DNA of 64,000 bases from NCBI GenBank assembly GCA_014773175.1, contig VXCM01002847.1:1-64000 (forward strand). Direction: 5' to 3'. Source of the DNA: Lucifuga dentata (lineage: Eukaryota; Chordata; Actinopteri; Ophidiiformes; Bythitidae). Shown here in pieces: positions 23,428 through 35,534 of the stretch (position 1 is the first letter of the stretch; the number at the start of each line of letters is the position of its first letter). The position numbers and the translations under genes are program-made. The notes below the pieces were generated by a model. It searched no databases. It saw only the letters and a list, made by a program, of their open reading frames with translations, and was not told the origin of the DNA.

Positions 23428-23552
23428 AATCAGATTCATCCTGTCACAGCTGATGACATGATGATCTACAGCCAATCAGATTCATCCTGNAATCAGATTC
23501 ATCCTGTCACAGCTGATGACATGATGATCTACAGCCAATCAGATTCATCCTG
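23428..23552. other. assembly junction: 62-bp duplication around N at 23490
   Basis: 23428-23489 equals 23491-23552. Each copy already contains AATCAGATTCATCCTG twice, so a short genuine 46-bp tandem repeat probably caused the break. Confidence 0.8.
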
Positions 23553-23984
23553 TCACTGCAGCATATCTACAGGAAATGTTCTAATGTTAGGGTTATTGAG
23601 TCTCGCCTGTCTGATGCCAGATATCGTGAGAATTGATCCTCTGCTCTTAAAGGTCCTGACATGTCTGAACAGAGACTTTATGACTCTTAAATGAGAGCAA
23701 AAGCCCCACTTTAACAGAGAAACAATGCAGCAATTAAGAGACACTGTTGACAAACACCATTAAAGGAAATGTCCTATAATAAGACTAAAAATACCAGAAT
23801 TTTGTTTTGTAATAATGTGTTGTGTCATATATTTTTAGTTTTTATATTTATTCGTATTTATATGGAGGGATCACTTTCAGTTTTTATATTTGTCAGTATT
23901 TATTTTCAACATTAAAACAGCTGAAAATCAGAGCAACTCAGTATTATAACCATGTGCTTCTCAGTGAAAAATGGTATGATTGAA

Positions 23985-24436
23985 AACAATGTAGATAATT
24001 CATAAAGCACAGCACCAGATTTAACATGTCAATAAGGGCAAATATCATCACATGACCACATTCCCTCGTTCATAAACGTCTGTTATTATTTGTCTTTAAA
24101 GAGGTGTTACTACAGTATTTCCTTATTTACATGACAGGAAGTGATTCATAAAACACACTGACACACTAAAATAAAGACGAGTTTCAGTCTCGTGGTAAAT
24201 TTCATCATATGAAATCTGATGTTTTAAAGTGTATTTGTTCCACATGTTAGTGATCAATAACTTTGATAGATAAAAACACTCAGCTGATCAGTTTATTTAA
24301 ATGGAGAGTTTNTAGTGATCAATAACTTTGATAGATAAAAACACTCAGCTGATCAGTTTATTTAAATGGAGAGTTTTGGTCTGATCTCACAAATTTTAGT
24401 GACACTGAGACTCCTCATCAAGCATCAAACTCTGTA

Positions 24437-24485
<49 letters not shown>

Positions 24486-24492
24486 ACNTGTA

Positions 24493-24541
<49 letters not shown>

Positions 24542-24975
24542 ACCACACACACACACACATCGAGCATCAGGACTGTTGGTATTGTGTGGCTCTTATCTTA
24601 CTTTTAAATTGTTAAAATATAGAGCTTTAAATCAGAGTTTCTTTTCTGCTTTAACAGTTTCACTTTAAAACCAGATGAATCAGGATAAATCGTGACTCTT
24701 AAATATGAAGCAGCTCATTAACATGCTGATCTTCATGTNCAGATGAATCAGGATAAATCGTGACTCTTAAATATGAAGCAGCTCATTAACATGCTGATCT
24801 TCATGTTCACCTAAGACACACCTGACAACAACACTACCTGAATGAGACAACAATGTGCTAATTAACGTAAGCGAAGCTTTATGAATGAGCTTTAATTATC
24901 ACAGCTTATTTGGCATGAGGCTGTGTCATTAGTATGATTTTTTATGAATTAACACAATGAGCCTTACATATGTCA
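23985..24975. mobile_element. repeat family C, copy 2
   Basis: Same landmarks as copy 1: TTCATAAAGCACAG at the left, TTAGTGATCAATAACTTTGA, CTCAGCTGATCAGTTT, GATGAATCAGGATAAATCG and GCTTTATGAATGAGC. Its real length is uncertain because three false duplications sit inside it: N at 24312 (24248-24311), N at 24488 (24433-24487) and N at 24739 (24672-24738). Confidence 0.7.
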
Positions 24976-25071
24976 CACACGTAAACAGTCTACACACACA
25001 GATCAAACTGATCAATCTTATCCTACTCTAACACAAACAAGCATACGTTTTGTTGGTGATTTCTTCTGAAG

Positions 25072-28000
25072 TTATTCAGTGACGACGCTCACCCTGGCAG
25101 CTGTGACACGTAGTGGGTGTTTAGAACACGTGGTGGAGAGGTAAGGTCTCAGCACGCCATCCCACTGCTTTTTGAAACGGTGGATCAGACTGTTGTCATT
25201 GGCGTCAGAAAAAGTCAGACAGCCTCGTTCCCAGTCCAACTGAATTCTGACTCTCCGTGGCCTTCGCCTCAGTTTGAGGGGTCCGCTGTGACCGGGGGAG
25301 GCGTGGTATTCCCCTGAGGAGAAGGTCACTGTCCACAGGTCCTCGCCGGGGTCTACGCTTTTATCCGAGGCAGATGTCAGGTCAGAGTTAGACCAGTCAT
25401 TTCTGCGGACGCTCTCGTTGGCCACGCCGAGAGACCAGTGACTGTTGTCCCCGACCTCCACCTCCCAGCTGTGCCTACCGGAGCCGAAGCCCTCCGAGCC
25501 CAGCACGCTCTGCGGACTCACAAACCTCTCCGGGTTGTCTGGAAGAGGCTGCTCCTCACAGACAAACACAGAGGACATGTCAGGAGACACACCCAGACAC
25601 ACTGAGGCTGTATTAGGGTCCAACGTCACCAGAACTGTGGGACACAACGATGCCATGAAAAACAAAGAAGGAAAAGAACAAACATAAAGCTTGACCAACA
25701 TGTAAACACAGAAATGAATTTAAGTTGTAATCAAATAGAACGTTTCCTCTGCTCACACACAGATAAACACACACACACACACACACACACACTGCAAGAC
25801 AAAGTCACAAGCCAACCACACGAAGAACCACAGCTCATTAGCATTAGTATTAGCTGACAATGTTAAAAGACAAACACATGCTAGACAAAGTATTAAGTCA
25901 AACCACATAAAAACCACAGTTCATTAGCATGAGCTAATAATGCTAAAATATAAAGACAAACATGCTGGAGAAATAAATTAATCCTCAGGAAGAGGAGGAT
26001 GAACAGCTCAGCGTGAAGTTAGAACGCTTTCACATGATTAGCACTGAGCATTGCACTGAACGAGCGTCCATGTTCTGCTTATACCTGAGTGGAATCTGAG
26101 CAACACCGCTCAACCAAGTGACAGGAAGTGCTCATCGCTGATGACGTGCTGGCGGTTAACGGGTTTTGCCATGGACGTCGCAACAAAAAGGCTGTGGCTC
26201 TTCTTCTCATTCAAAGAAGAAAAGCAAAAACATGGCAGATGTGGATGCATGATCAGATCATGATATGATTTTAAAGTTGTGTTGTACAACTCAGGTACAC
26301 AGGTTACGAGCTTCTCCTCCATTGTTGTGTCGCTTCTGCTTACGTCACGTACATCTGTTCTCTGATTGGTTGGATATTGGAAAGGTCAGCGGCAGATGGG
26401 TCAAAGTTGAATTTGGTGAAACTTTGAGTGCAATGTCAAAACAGAAAATCTAGTCGGTGCACACCGCTCAAGGTGGCGTGCCACAACATTGGGAGTCACC
26501 GCTCAGGTCCCAATACACAATAATGGAACGCCCAGCTTAGCGCTTGAAAGCAACCTCAGTATGTGGATGCTAACATCAGCCTGCCTACTGCTCACTGGCT
26601 GCACTGGTTTAGTTTGGTTGCTTGTCATTAGCTATAGGATTAATGAAGTTTTCAGAGCTACTGGCTGAAAATTCTCCTACAAGCAAAATCTGTCACATTA
26701 CAGGACACGTTATTCATGCTCTGCCGTTATATCACTACACAGGAAAGTGGATGTGGAGGCTCACAGTACTGGATGATGCTCTGCATCTTGTCCCACACTC
26801 GGTACTGCAGGCAGCCCTGGTGTTTGGCCACATCGAGCAGAGATCCCGACTCTTCCTCAGGCTCGTCTACTTTGCACCGAGCCCTGAGAAACAACACGCA
26901 CCAGTGAACGCTGGGCCTTTAAACACAGCCTGGCTGTGTTTGAGACATGACACGTGTTTGACACTTCACTATCAGTTTGACAGCATGATTTCCCCTTAAA
27001 GCTGCTTTCATACACAGATTTCCTCTGCTCATGCTTAAAACTATGTGTTCAAACTCAAAATACTTGTGCATGAACCTCTCTGCTCTTACATGGAACTTAC
27101 AGCGCCACAATCCTGCCAAAAAGCCACCAATAGGAATGGGCACTGTTTTGACCAATGAAATTTATCGCTGTGTCCATGTCTCCAGACGTTCTCATTGGCT
27201 CACAAACCCAGCTGCAGTGAAACATGTATTTGTTTTTTTTTTAACAAATAACACATACTGTGAATGTTAACAGGTGAAACACTGAATTTTAAGGTGTGTG
27301 TATAACCTCAACATTTGATTTTAAGAGATTAGGCAATTTGTCAAAAGTTTTATATATATATAGTTTTGTTTGGAAAATGGTTGCAGTAACGTAACATGCA
27401 TGTGGGTAGTATTTATTGGGCTTAAACATGTAAAATCAGCAGCATGGTCCTTTATGGTTGGTGTAGTCTTGTGGCTGCAGCTTTTACTGCAGCAATTACT
27501 GTATTAACGTGTTGAAGTCAGCGTGAGAATAAAATGTGCACAATTGCTGCAGATGAGCCTCAAAAACAGAAGCGTTCATTTGAAAAAACAACATAACTCT
27601 GTATTTTAAAAATTATAAAAATTGAGCTTTTTTTTTTATTGTGTATTCACAATAATGTAAATCAAACTGATGTTTGGTTAAAATAAAAAAAATCAAAATA
27701 AGTTAACAAAACACAGGTAACAGACTGACATTACCTGGAAGGCACAATAAAAAAAAAAATGACTTTAAGCTCATTTTAAAGCTCATTGTTTTTCCAAATG
27801 AACTCAACAGATCTGCAGAATTATATCTGGGTTTACTTCAATCATTTCTAATAAAAGTTTATACAAACCACACGACGCTTTTTTCATTGAGATTTTCTGC
27901 AGGTTATTACATTCCTTACATCTGTAAATCACAATGAAATGATTTATATTATAAGCTTGTTGTGTGTTTTATGAGTTATTTTAGTGTTAAATCATTTGTC

Positions 28001-30682
28001 CGTCATGCACTAAACTTGCCTTATTTGAAGAATTTGCACACTGTAATGTTTAATTTCATGGCAGAAATCACTCGTGTTTGAAACACCATGATGATGAATG
28101 CATCATCAGTCTGGAATGAACAGAAGTGAAACTTTTCATATTAGAGCTGGAGCGTCATCGCCGGGCCAAGCGCCATGTTGATTACATGACTTTGTGTAAA
28201 TCCTTTGTCTACAACTGCCTAAGACTGTTGTATTTATTGGGTTCAAACATGCAAAATCACCAGTATGCTCCTTTAAAGCAGCTCACCTGTCAGAAGTTTT
28301 CTTATAGCTCTGTGGGAAAACCAGAGACAACAAACACTTTCAGTCATCGTTACAAACTTTGTAGAACTAAATGTCAGATTGTGATTAAAAAAAAAAAAAA
28401 ATTTGTGTATGACTTCTGTGCAGATGAAAGCATGGCGGCATAGAAGAAATTCTGTCCTGACATTTTAAACCAAATTAACCTCTAAATTTACTAAGCTCGC
28501 TTAAAAATTATTTCAAAAGAACCAGTAAGGGGTAAATTATGACAAAAGAAAGGCACAACAAAGCCAAAGGCAAGAAAACTACACAAAACGTAGAAAATCT
28601 GCACAAAGTCTGGAGCCGCGACTCCTCTCTCGCTAGCTGCAGCTCTTCAGCTAATGCTAATCATGGAGAAAACGAAGAGGGAGAGATGAATGTTAGCCTG
28701 AAAACTATATTCTCCAAAATAAAAGGTTTTCGACAAGATAACAGGCAACAACTTAAAAAGGTTATGAATATTCTCATTCCCCACAGGATGGACCACATGA
28801 TCTTCCTGTCACAACTTCCTGTATGTCACGCTGAATAAGCGGGGTCCCTCAGTCCTGCTCTGTCGCACCTCATTCCGTTAGGTGTTGATGCCGGAAGAAA
28901 ACGGTGAAACGTTCTGTGCGTTTCCACTGCAAAAACATCGTTACTTGGCCAGAAAACCTGATTTTCCTGGCCGCCTTTTTCAGCACCAAAACCTTGTTGT
29001 TCTGGAGCAAAGACGTGACGTCATGAGGCAGGCGGCAGGACACGTGTTGTTCATCTGAACTGCCATGTTAGAAAAAAAGCAGCAGCCTGTTAAAGAAGTT
29101 GAATAAAGAGTAGAGAGATTTCAGCTGAAGGTAAGCTGCTTTTCTCACTGAGTTCATGACTCAAAGGGCTTAAAGGACCATGCCACCCATTTTACATGTT
29201 TGAGCCTAATATATTCAATTTTCATACATGTTATGTTACTGACAATCATTTCCTAAAGGATAAAACTGTATTTCAGCTTTCCTGATATTTTGCTAAATCT
29301 CTTAATCTTTCAAAATAAAATAGTCAAGTGATACACCCACCTTAAAAATCCATGTTTCTCCTGCTAATAGTTACACAGCCTTATGAAGTCACGGTCCTTT
29401 AAATTTTTCCATAAATGCAGGTCTTCTTTTGGGACTATATTCCCCGGTGGAGGCATACATTCACTCCACGCTTTTTATTGAGCTTAAACACTAAAATTAC
29501 ATAACTTCTAAAAAAACCTGAATACACGTCTTGTTGGTGATGATGGATTACCTATCCCAAGAACGTTTACAGTATCAACAAGTTGATTTTAATAGCAGAA
29601 TGAACTGAAACCAATGGAGGTCTGGAAGGTAGGAAAAACATTTTTAATTCACCGTTCCAGTAGTATGCTTTGGGAAATGATTATCAGTAACGTTACGTGT
29701 AGGAAAATTGAATACATTAGGCTCAAACATGCAAAATGGGTGGTATGGTCCTTTAAATTCAGACACTTCAATGTTGGAGAATGTGAGTGAGCCGACAGTT
29801 GAATCCTCTAAGTGTCAATGTTGTGTTATTGTAGCTTTAATGTTATATTAACGTTATATCACTCCATCGACTCGCACGTTCAGCTTAAACTGGCGGAAAT
29901 GAGCCAAGCACCTGAACAGGTATCAGCAACATTTTGGTGGAAATGAGAAATCAGAACTGCTGCATTTTGATCAGGTTCTGAATTTTCCTGAGATACAGGA
30001 ATAAATAAAAAGTATGAGGAGCAGCAGGATGGACTAATACCTTCAGAAACAGGAAGTCCTCCAGCCCCATGGCCTCCTCGCTCTCCGTGATGGCGTCAGT
30101 CAGCTCTCTCATGTCGCTGTTGACCTTGTCGATCTTCTCTTTCATCCTTTGACTCTTCTCTTCCTCTTCCTGTTTCAGTGATGACATCAGAGCTGCCTCC
30201 TCATCTCGTAGGTATTGGTGCAACTTCTCAAACTCCTCCTTCGCAAACCGGGAGCTTTGTGCTGATTGGCTCTGAACACAGGTATGCGACACATAGAAGA
30301 TTTATTCATCAACTGAGACAATTTAAAGCTTCAATTTCAAACCTGCTGGATATTAAAGCTGGACTGAAGCTCACATTCATACATGATCTGCATCCAGACA
30401 TGTTAGCAGATAAGAACAAAGGTGCAGGTTGAAAACAAAGTTCGATCAATGTGAAGCCTTGAAATTATGAAGGTATCTAAGGGTGTTTTCACACCTATGT
30501 GGTTTGGTCATCAGTGGAACTAGGCTTCATTTACCTTCTTGGTACGATTCATTTGAGCAGGTCTGAGGAAGACTCAGTCTGGATCCAAACAAACTCTGGA
30601 ACAGTTTGTGACCTGAACATGATCCTCACTACGACTGAACCAACTCCAGATCAATTGATGTACTGATTGAGCAGCAGAAATG

Positions 30683-30730
<48 letters not shown>

Positions 30731-33710
30731 AGTGTGAGGGAGTGAGTGAGTGAGTGAGTGCGTGAGTGAGTGAGTGAGAGTGTGAGTGTGAGTATGTGAG
30801 TGTGAGTGATTAACTTTAAAGGACCATACACGTCTTGTTGGTGATGATGGATTACCTATCCCAAGAATGTTTCAAGTATCAACAAGTTGATTTTAATACA
30901 GAATGAACTGAAACCAATGGAGGTCTGGAAGGTAGGAAAAACATTTTTAATTCACCGTTCCAGTAGTATGCTTTGGGAAATGATTGTCAGTAACGTAACA
31001 TGTATGAAAGTTGAACATATTAGGCTCAAACATGCAAAATGGGTGGTATGGTCCTTTAAATAAACTCCACCTTTGATGATCAAATCAAACAGATGCTGTT
31101 AAAGGTGGAAACACGTCAATCTTATCTAACATGTGTTCAGATGAACACGTGTTCAGGTTAGCGTGTGCTTGTATGTTGTCAGCATGTTGCTCCATTCTCC
31201 TGTTCAGCATGTGAAGGCAGCACGTCTTCTTCACATCATGTGAAGCAGCATGTGGTTTTCCACACGTTGTCTCTACATCAGATTCAGCTTCTGCTGTCAT
31301 AGTTTTCTTCTTCATGGATCAAATGATGCTATGACTAGGAAAGGATCCACATTCATCTTTGTTACTCTGATTTACTTTGACACCATAGAAACTACTTCCT
31401 GTTTGGAGTTTCTTTCTGACCAATGAGCAGAGAGAGTGTTGTCACATGACCTTTGCTGATATTTTGGTTTTATTAGATGTTTTTCTGTGTGAAACTGATC
31501 CAAACCAACAGTTCAGTTCCTGATTCAAAGCAAACGATCTGCAGATCTGAAAACGCCCTTAGTGAACTCCCTTTTGTCAACCCCGTGACACATTGTTTAC
31601 TGTTGTCATGGTGATAACTCACAGTCAACCTGTGTTGGAATGTTTTATTCACGTTGTTTGTTCAGAATACACTCAGATCCTGTAAATGATGGAAACTGTA
31701 CTGTAGATTTTATAAAGGCTGATGTGAACAATGTCGTACAGAAAACTTAAATAAAACCATTAAACTTGTAAGTGTAAGTGAAATCATGAACAATTGAAAA
31801 AACCTTCACTGTGGAAAGAAAAGGAAGGAAGAAAGGAGAGATGGAAAGGAAGAAAGAAGGAAAAAGAAAGGAAGGAAGACATTAAGAAATGAAGAAAGAA
31901 GGAAGGAAAGACAGAGGAAGGAAGAAAGAAAAGAAGGAAGAAAGCAAGAAAGGAAGGAAGAAGGGAAAGAAGGAGGAAAGGAAGGAAGGAAGGAAGAGAG
32001 GAGCTACGAACGTCCAGACATCTGGGAATGTTTTATCAGGCTCTGGAGGAGAGAGAGGACTGCGTTCTAATGTGAAAAATATCAATAAAATACCCCTTTG
32101 ATCACATGACTGTGAAGGACCAATCATGTGTCTCAAACGTCACGCTGAGCGCTCAGATCATTTGTCGTTGTTGGATCAGATTCTTTAATGTTTTTAATGT
32201 GTCATGTTTCTTTAATGCAGCTTTTCAGACATGATCTGTGTTTTTGGTGTTTACCTTAATATGAGCTTCCATGTCCTCCAGGCGCCGTCTGATGGAGGTC
32301 AGACTTCCTACCTGATCACGCAAAGATCGGACCGCCAATCGCAGCTCTCTCTGCGAAAACATCATACCTGTAATTGTTATTAAAGGAGCTCTATCTGCAC
32401 ATCATACATGTTATTAAAGGAGCTCTATCTGCACATCATACATCATATATGTTATTAAAGGAGCTCTATGTGTCCATCATACATCATGCATGTTATTAAA
32501 GGAGCTCTATATGCCCATCATACATCATACATGTTATTAAAGGAGCTATATCTGCACATCATACATGTTATTAAAGGAGCTCTATCTGTCCATCATACAT
32601 GTTATTAAAGGAGCTCTATCTGTCCATCAGACATGTTACTAAAGGAGCTCTATCTATCCATCATACGTCATACATGTTATTAAAGGAGCTCTATCTGTCC
32701 ATCATACATCATACATGTTATTAAAGGAGCTATATCTGCGCAAATCATACATCATACTTGTTACAGGAGCTCTATCTGCACATCATACATCATACATGTT
32801 ACAGGAGCTCTGCACATCATACATCATACATGTTACAGGAGCTCTATCTGCACATCATACATCATACATGTTATTAAAGGAGCGATTGGCCCTGCGAAGC
32901 ATCTGAACAGCACATGTTTGTGTTGTATTAAAGCCCAAAAGTCTCGTTTTCTTATTAGAATTATTAAAACTTGACATTGTGGTAAAATGATTTAAGACCA
33001 TTTCATCGTGTTTCCAACACAGATCAGCTGTTTCCAGAATGTTGCAGGATCAGCATCAGTACCAGAAGCTTCTTCAAGCAGCCTGATCAAACAGGTAGAA
33101 ACAACACTCCTGCACTGGCAGGTTGTTGGTGACCTCTGACCTTACAGTGCAGGATGGCGTCCTGTGTGGAGCAGCACTCGTGCTCGCTATGCTGTTCTCT
33201 CTGACACAACACGCAGAGCAGCTCGTCATCGTCCAGACAGAACGTGCTGAGCCGCTCTCCATGCTGTGGACACAGCGCTGCCTCTCCGTCCTCCACTCCT
33301 CCCTCCCGCCCCCTCAAGCCATCCCCCGCAGCTTGTGGCGGGGCGGCGGGCCTCCTGGGCTGACCCCGAAACAGAGCATCCAGCAGATTATGAAGAACTG
33401 AGTCCATGAGCTGTGAGTTGTAGCAGATGACACAGCCATCCTCGCCCAGCTCCTCCACGCTCACCTGGATGCATGCTGGACACAGCTTATGGCCACAGGG
33501 CAGCGTCAGGACACCCACACACCCACAGCCCACACACGCCACCTCCTCACACTGCTGGTCGACACACTCGGCCTCTTCAGGCTGACAGATTGGTGAGCTG
33601 GACCCTTCAGCAGATTCCCTGACAGTTCTGCTGCCTCCAGGAGAATCAGGAAGGCTAGATTCTTTGTCTTGTTCCTCTTCATGGTCAGCTTGACGGGCCG
33701 CCTCTGCCAT
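25072..33710 (-). CDS. TRIM-family E3 ubiquitin ligase (RING, B-box2, coiled coil, PRY-SPRY)
   Basis: Probable cytosolic E3 ubiquitin ligase. Six exons: 33141-33710, 32255-32350, 30041-30271, 28287-28309, 26765-26883 and 25072-25634 (570, 96, 231, 23, 119 and 563 nt). All junctions are GT-AG and the 1602 nt are in phase, giving 533 residues. An acidic/Ser-rich leader is followed by a RING with C59, C62, C72, H74, C77, C80, C93 and C96. The B-box2 has C147, H150, C158, D161, C166, C169, H174 and H177. The coiled coil spans about 191-299. A GSLLDVAKHQ linker leads to PRY-SPRY with LDPNTA, WEVEVG and LTF. The 96/231/23-nt exon set is the class IV TRIM signature. I cannot assign an orthologue; many fish TRIMs of this class act in innate immunity. 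Confidence 0.93.
27262..27456 (+). mobile_element. MITE subfamily B, right part
   Basis: Ends TTTATTGGGCTTAAACATGT followed by AAAATCAGCAGCATGGTCCTTTA. The left half is absent. Confidence 0.7.
28205..28277 (+). mobile_element. MITE subfamily B end beside TRIM micro-exon
   Basis: TTGTATTTATTGGGTTCAAAC to ATCACCAGTATGCTCCTTTAA. It lies directly downstream (minus-strand sense) of the 23-bp exon donor. Confidence 0.75.
28500..28838 (+). mobile_element. possible L1-like ORF1 start, fragment
   Basis: A 99-codon open frame (MTKERHNKAKGKKTTQ, then Ser-rich, then SKIKGFRQDNRQQLKKV) resembles the N-terminal part of ORF1 of fish L1-type LINEs: basic leader, Ser-rich stretch, start of a coiled coil. 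No RNA-binding domain or ORF2 follows. It lies antisense in TRIM intron 3. It could also be a random frame. Confidence 0.35.
29169..29758 (+). mobile_element. TTAA-type MITE, subfamily A, full length
   Basis: 590-bp copy in TRIM intron 3, flanked CTTAAAGGACC at the left and GGTCCTTTAAATT at the right. Once the shared TTAA is set aside the outside bases differ, which supports TTAA as target duplication. Confidence 0.88.
30687..30810. repeat. (TG)n / (GTGA)n compound microsatellite
   Basis: A TG run of about 45 bp passes into GAGT/GTGA repeats. It lies in TRIM intron 2. Confidence 0.95.
30813..31062 (+). mobile_element. TTAA-type MITE, subfamily A, internally deleted
   Basis: The first 15 bp (TTAAAGGACCATACA) join directly to the centre (CGTCTTGTTGGTGATGATGG) and run to the intact right end. 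About 340 bp are deleted. Confidence 0.82.
31817..32005 (+). repeat. homopurine GGAA/GAAA tract
   Basis: About 190 bp almost purely A and G (GAAGGAAGAAAGG...). The 70-84 codon Lys/Glu- or Ser/Phe-rich open frames here are low-complexity and not genes. Such a tract can form triplex DNA. Confidence 0.95.
32378..32885. repeat. 35-45 bp minisatellite in TRIM intron 1
   Basis: About 14 units of GTTATTAAAGGAGCTCTATC followed by TGCACATCATACATCATACAT. It begins about 28 bp upstream of the acceptor of the 96-bp TRIM exon (minus-strand sense), so it includes the branch-point zone. Confidence 0.92.
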
Positions 33711-33857
33711 GACACCATCAGCAGATGTCTGGATAATTTTAGCTCAGCTGACCCCGTTTCTTTAACAGTGCTGCAGACAGACAGTGTGAGGAAAGAGCTG
33801 CTCATAAGCCCCTCCTACTCTGATGCCCCTCCCACTCTGATGCTCCTGTCCCATCGA

Positions 33858-34160
33858 GAGTCAGAAAAATCAAATAAGACTAAAAGTTTACAGCTACTCT
33901 AGCGTCCCCCTGAGGCTGTAATGATCATTACACACAGGAAAGAAAATATCTGGATGAAGGTTCTCTCTCTCTTTCTCTCTCTTGCTCTTGCTCTGTGTGG
34001 CACAGATATATTATACACACTCACACATCTCTGAGAGACAGAGAGAGGAAGAGAAAACCTTCATCCAGATATTTTCTTTCCTGTGTGTAATGATCATTAC
34101 AGCCTCAGGGGGACGCTAGAGTAGCTGTAAACTTTTAGTCTTATTTGATTTTTCTGACTC
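33858..34160. repeat. 105-bp perfect inverted repeat upstream of TRIM start
   Basis: Arms 33858-33962 and 34056-34160 mirror each other (coordinates sum to 68018) with no mismatch seen. The 93-bp spacer is a CT run then a GA run. Weaker pairing (CTCCCACTCTGATGCTCC against GGAGCCTCAGAGTGGGAG) continues outward to about 33800 and 34235. Each arm holds TAATGATCATTA, itself palindromic. No coding capacity is present. Confidence 0.92.
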
Positions 34161-34479
34161 CAGATGAGAGAGGAGCAGCAGGGTGGGAGGAGCCTCAGAG
34201 TGGGAGGAGCAGCAGTGTGGGAGGAGCACTCTATTCTGCATGTTGACATCATCATGTCTACTCCCAGTAAGCAGCCAATCAACAACAAAACTTAGAGAAC
34301 TCCAAACATAAACACGTTTAAACAGCAAACACACACAGCACACGTCTGTTTATTAACGTAAAACATTCATCACTGTAAACATTTATTAACAACTCAACTG
34401 CAATAACAGCTGTGAGGAGATTTTCTGAATATTTCTGCACAGATGAATGTCTGAAATTAAATTAAATTAAATTAAATTG

Positions 34480-35330
34480 AATTATTTCCGTCTGTATAAA
34501 TATACATACAAAAAAAATAAATAAATAAAAAAACACAATTTCAACAATATTTACACATAATTAAACTAAATAAGAAATCAACAAAACTTGAGTATTTTAC
34601 AGACTTTACAGACCAACCCCTCCTACTTATACTGAACATGTTTGGCATCCAACCATCACATCATAACAAAAATGTCCTACTCTTTAACACACAATTTCAA
34701 TATCAATTTATACCTCACTCCAAAAACATTTTGAATTTTTAACTATTTTTTATATTTGTTCATTAAATCATTTTTTGTCGTTTTTAAAACTTATTAAGTG
34801 TACTGCATATTTTTAAATTCTCAATACAACTGTTCCATATATTCACACTTTGACTGAAATACAATGATTTTTATATTAGTCCTTATCCTTGGTTTTTGAC
34901 ATGTTCCTCTCAAACCATATTTACTTTCTCTCAGTTTAAACAACTTCTGGATACTTGGTGGTAACAGCCCGTTATTTATTTATTTATACTTTATACATAA
35001 TTTGTATTATTTTAAAATCGACTAACTCTCTAAATTTTAAAATTTGAAAACTTAATTGAATAAAAAGTGGATTTGTTGGCTCATGATAAATTTTCTTGCT
35101 TAGAATTCGTATGGCTTTCTTTTGTAGTAGAAAAATGTATGCATTTCCCCATACTTCCACATAATAAGTCATGATTATAAGTGAACAGTATAACATGTAC
35201 AATGAATCCTGATTTAAGAGATCTTTGGCTTTATATAATATTGCAATAGACTTTGACATTTTAGCTTTGACATATTTTATTTGTGGTTTCCAACTTAATT
35301 TATTATCTATTATCCTAAAAATTTTGTTTC
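34480..35330 (-). mobile_element. LINE fragment, C-terminal end of reverse transcriptase ORF
   Basis: Minus-strand frame 34984-35259 reads SKSIAILYKAKDLLNQDSLY, then LLQKKAIRILSKK and EPTNPLFIQL. This is the post-polymerase part of L2/CR1-type fish LINE proteins. Several internal residues are deleted. AT-rich 3' sequence continues to about 34480. Dead element. Confidence 0.75.
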
Positions 35331-35534
35331 AGACACCTAATTTTGTTTCAGACACCTTATCAAATTACTTTTAGAAGTTTTAATTTTAATTTTACTTTTA
35401 CTTACTTTTAGAAGCTAAATAAGCACGGCAGAAACGTTCCACGTCCCAGCATGTTCCACAGCCACAAAGTTACAGAAAATTTCTCCTTGACTGTCACCAC
35501 TTTGGTTGAAACTGTCGAGCAAATAGGATGTAGT

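Larger units (their letters stand above)
26884..28286. other. TRIM intron 4
   Basis: No exon found. It contains MITE B fragments at 27262-27456 and 28205-28277. The latter ends (CTCCTTTAA) 8 bp beyond the donor of the 23-bp micro-exon. Confidence 0.6.

Noticed and set aside
31889..32136. Lys/Glu-rich and Ser/Phe-rich open frames
   Set aside because: Homopurine low-complexity DNA.
34097..34343. Overlapping minus-strand frames ahead of the TRIM gene
   Set aside because: They run through one arm of the inverted repeat; the same peptide ends (SNKTKSLQLL) appear from both arms.
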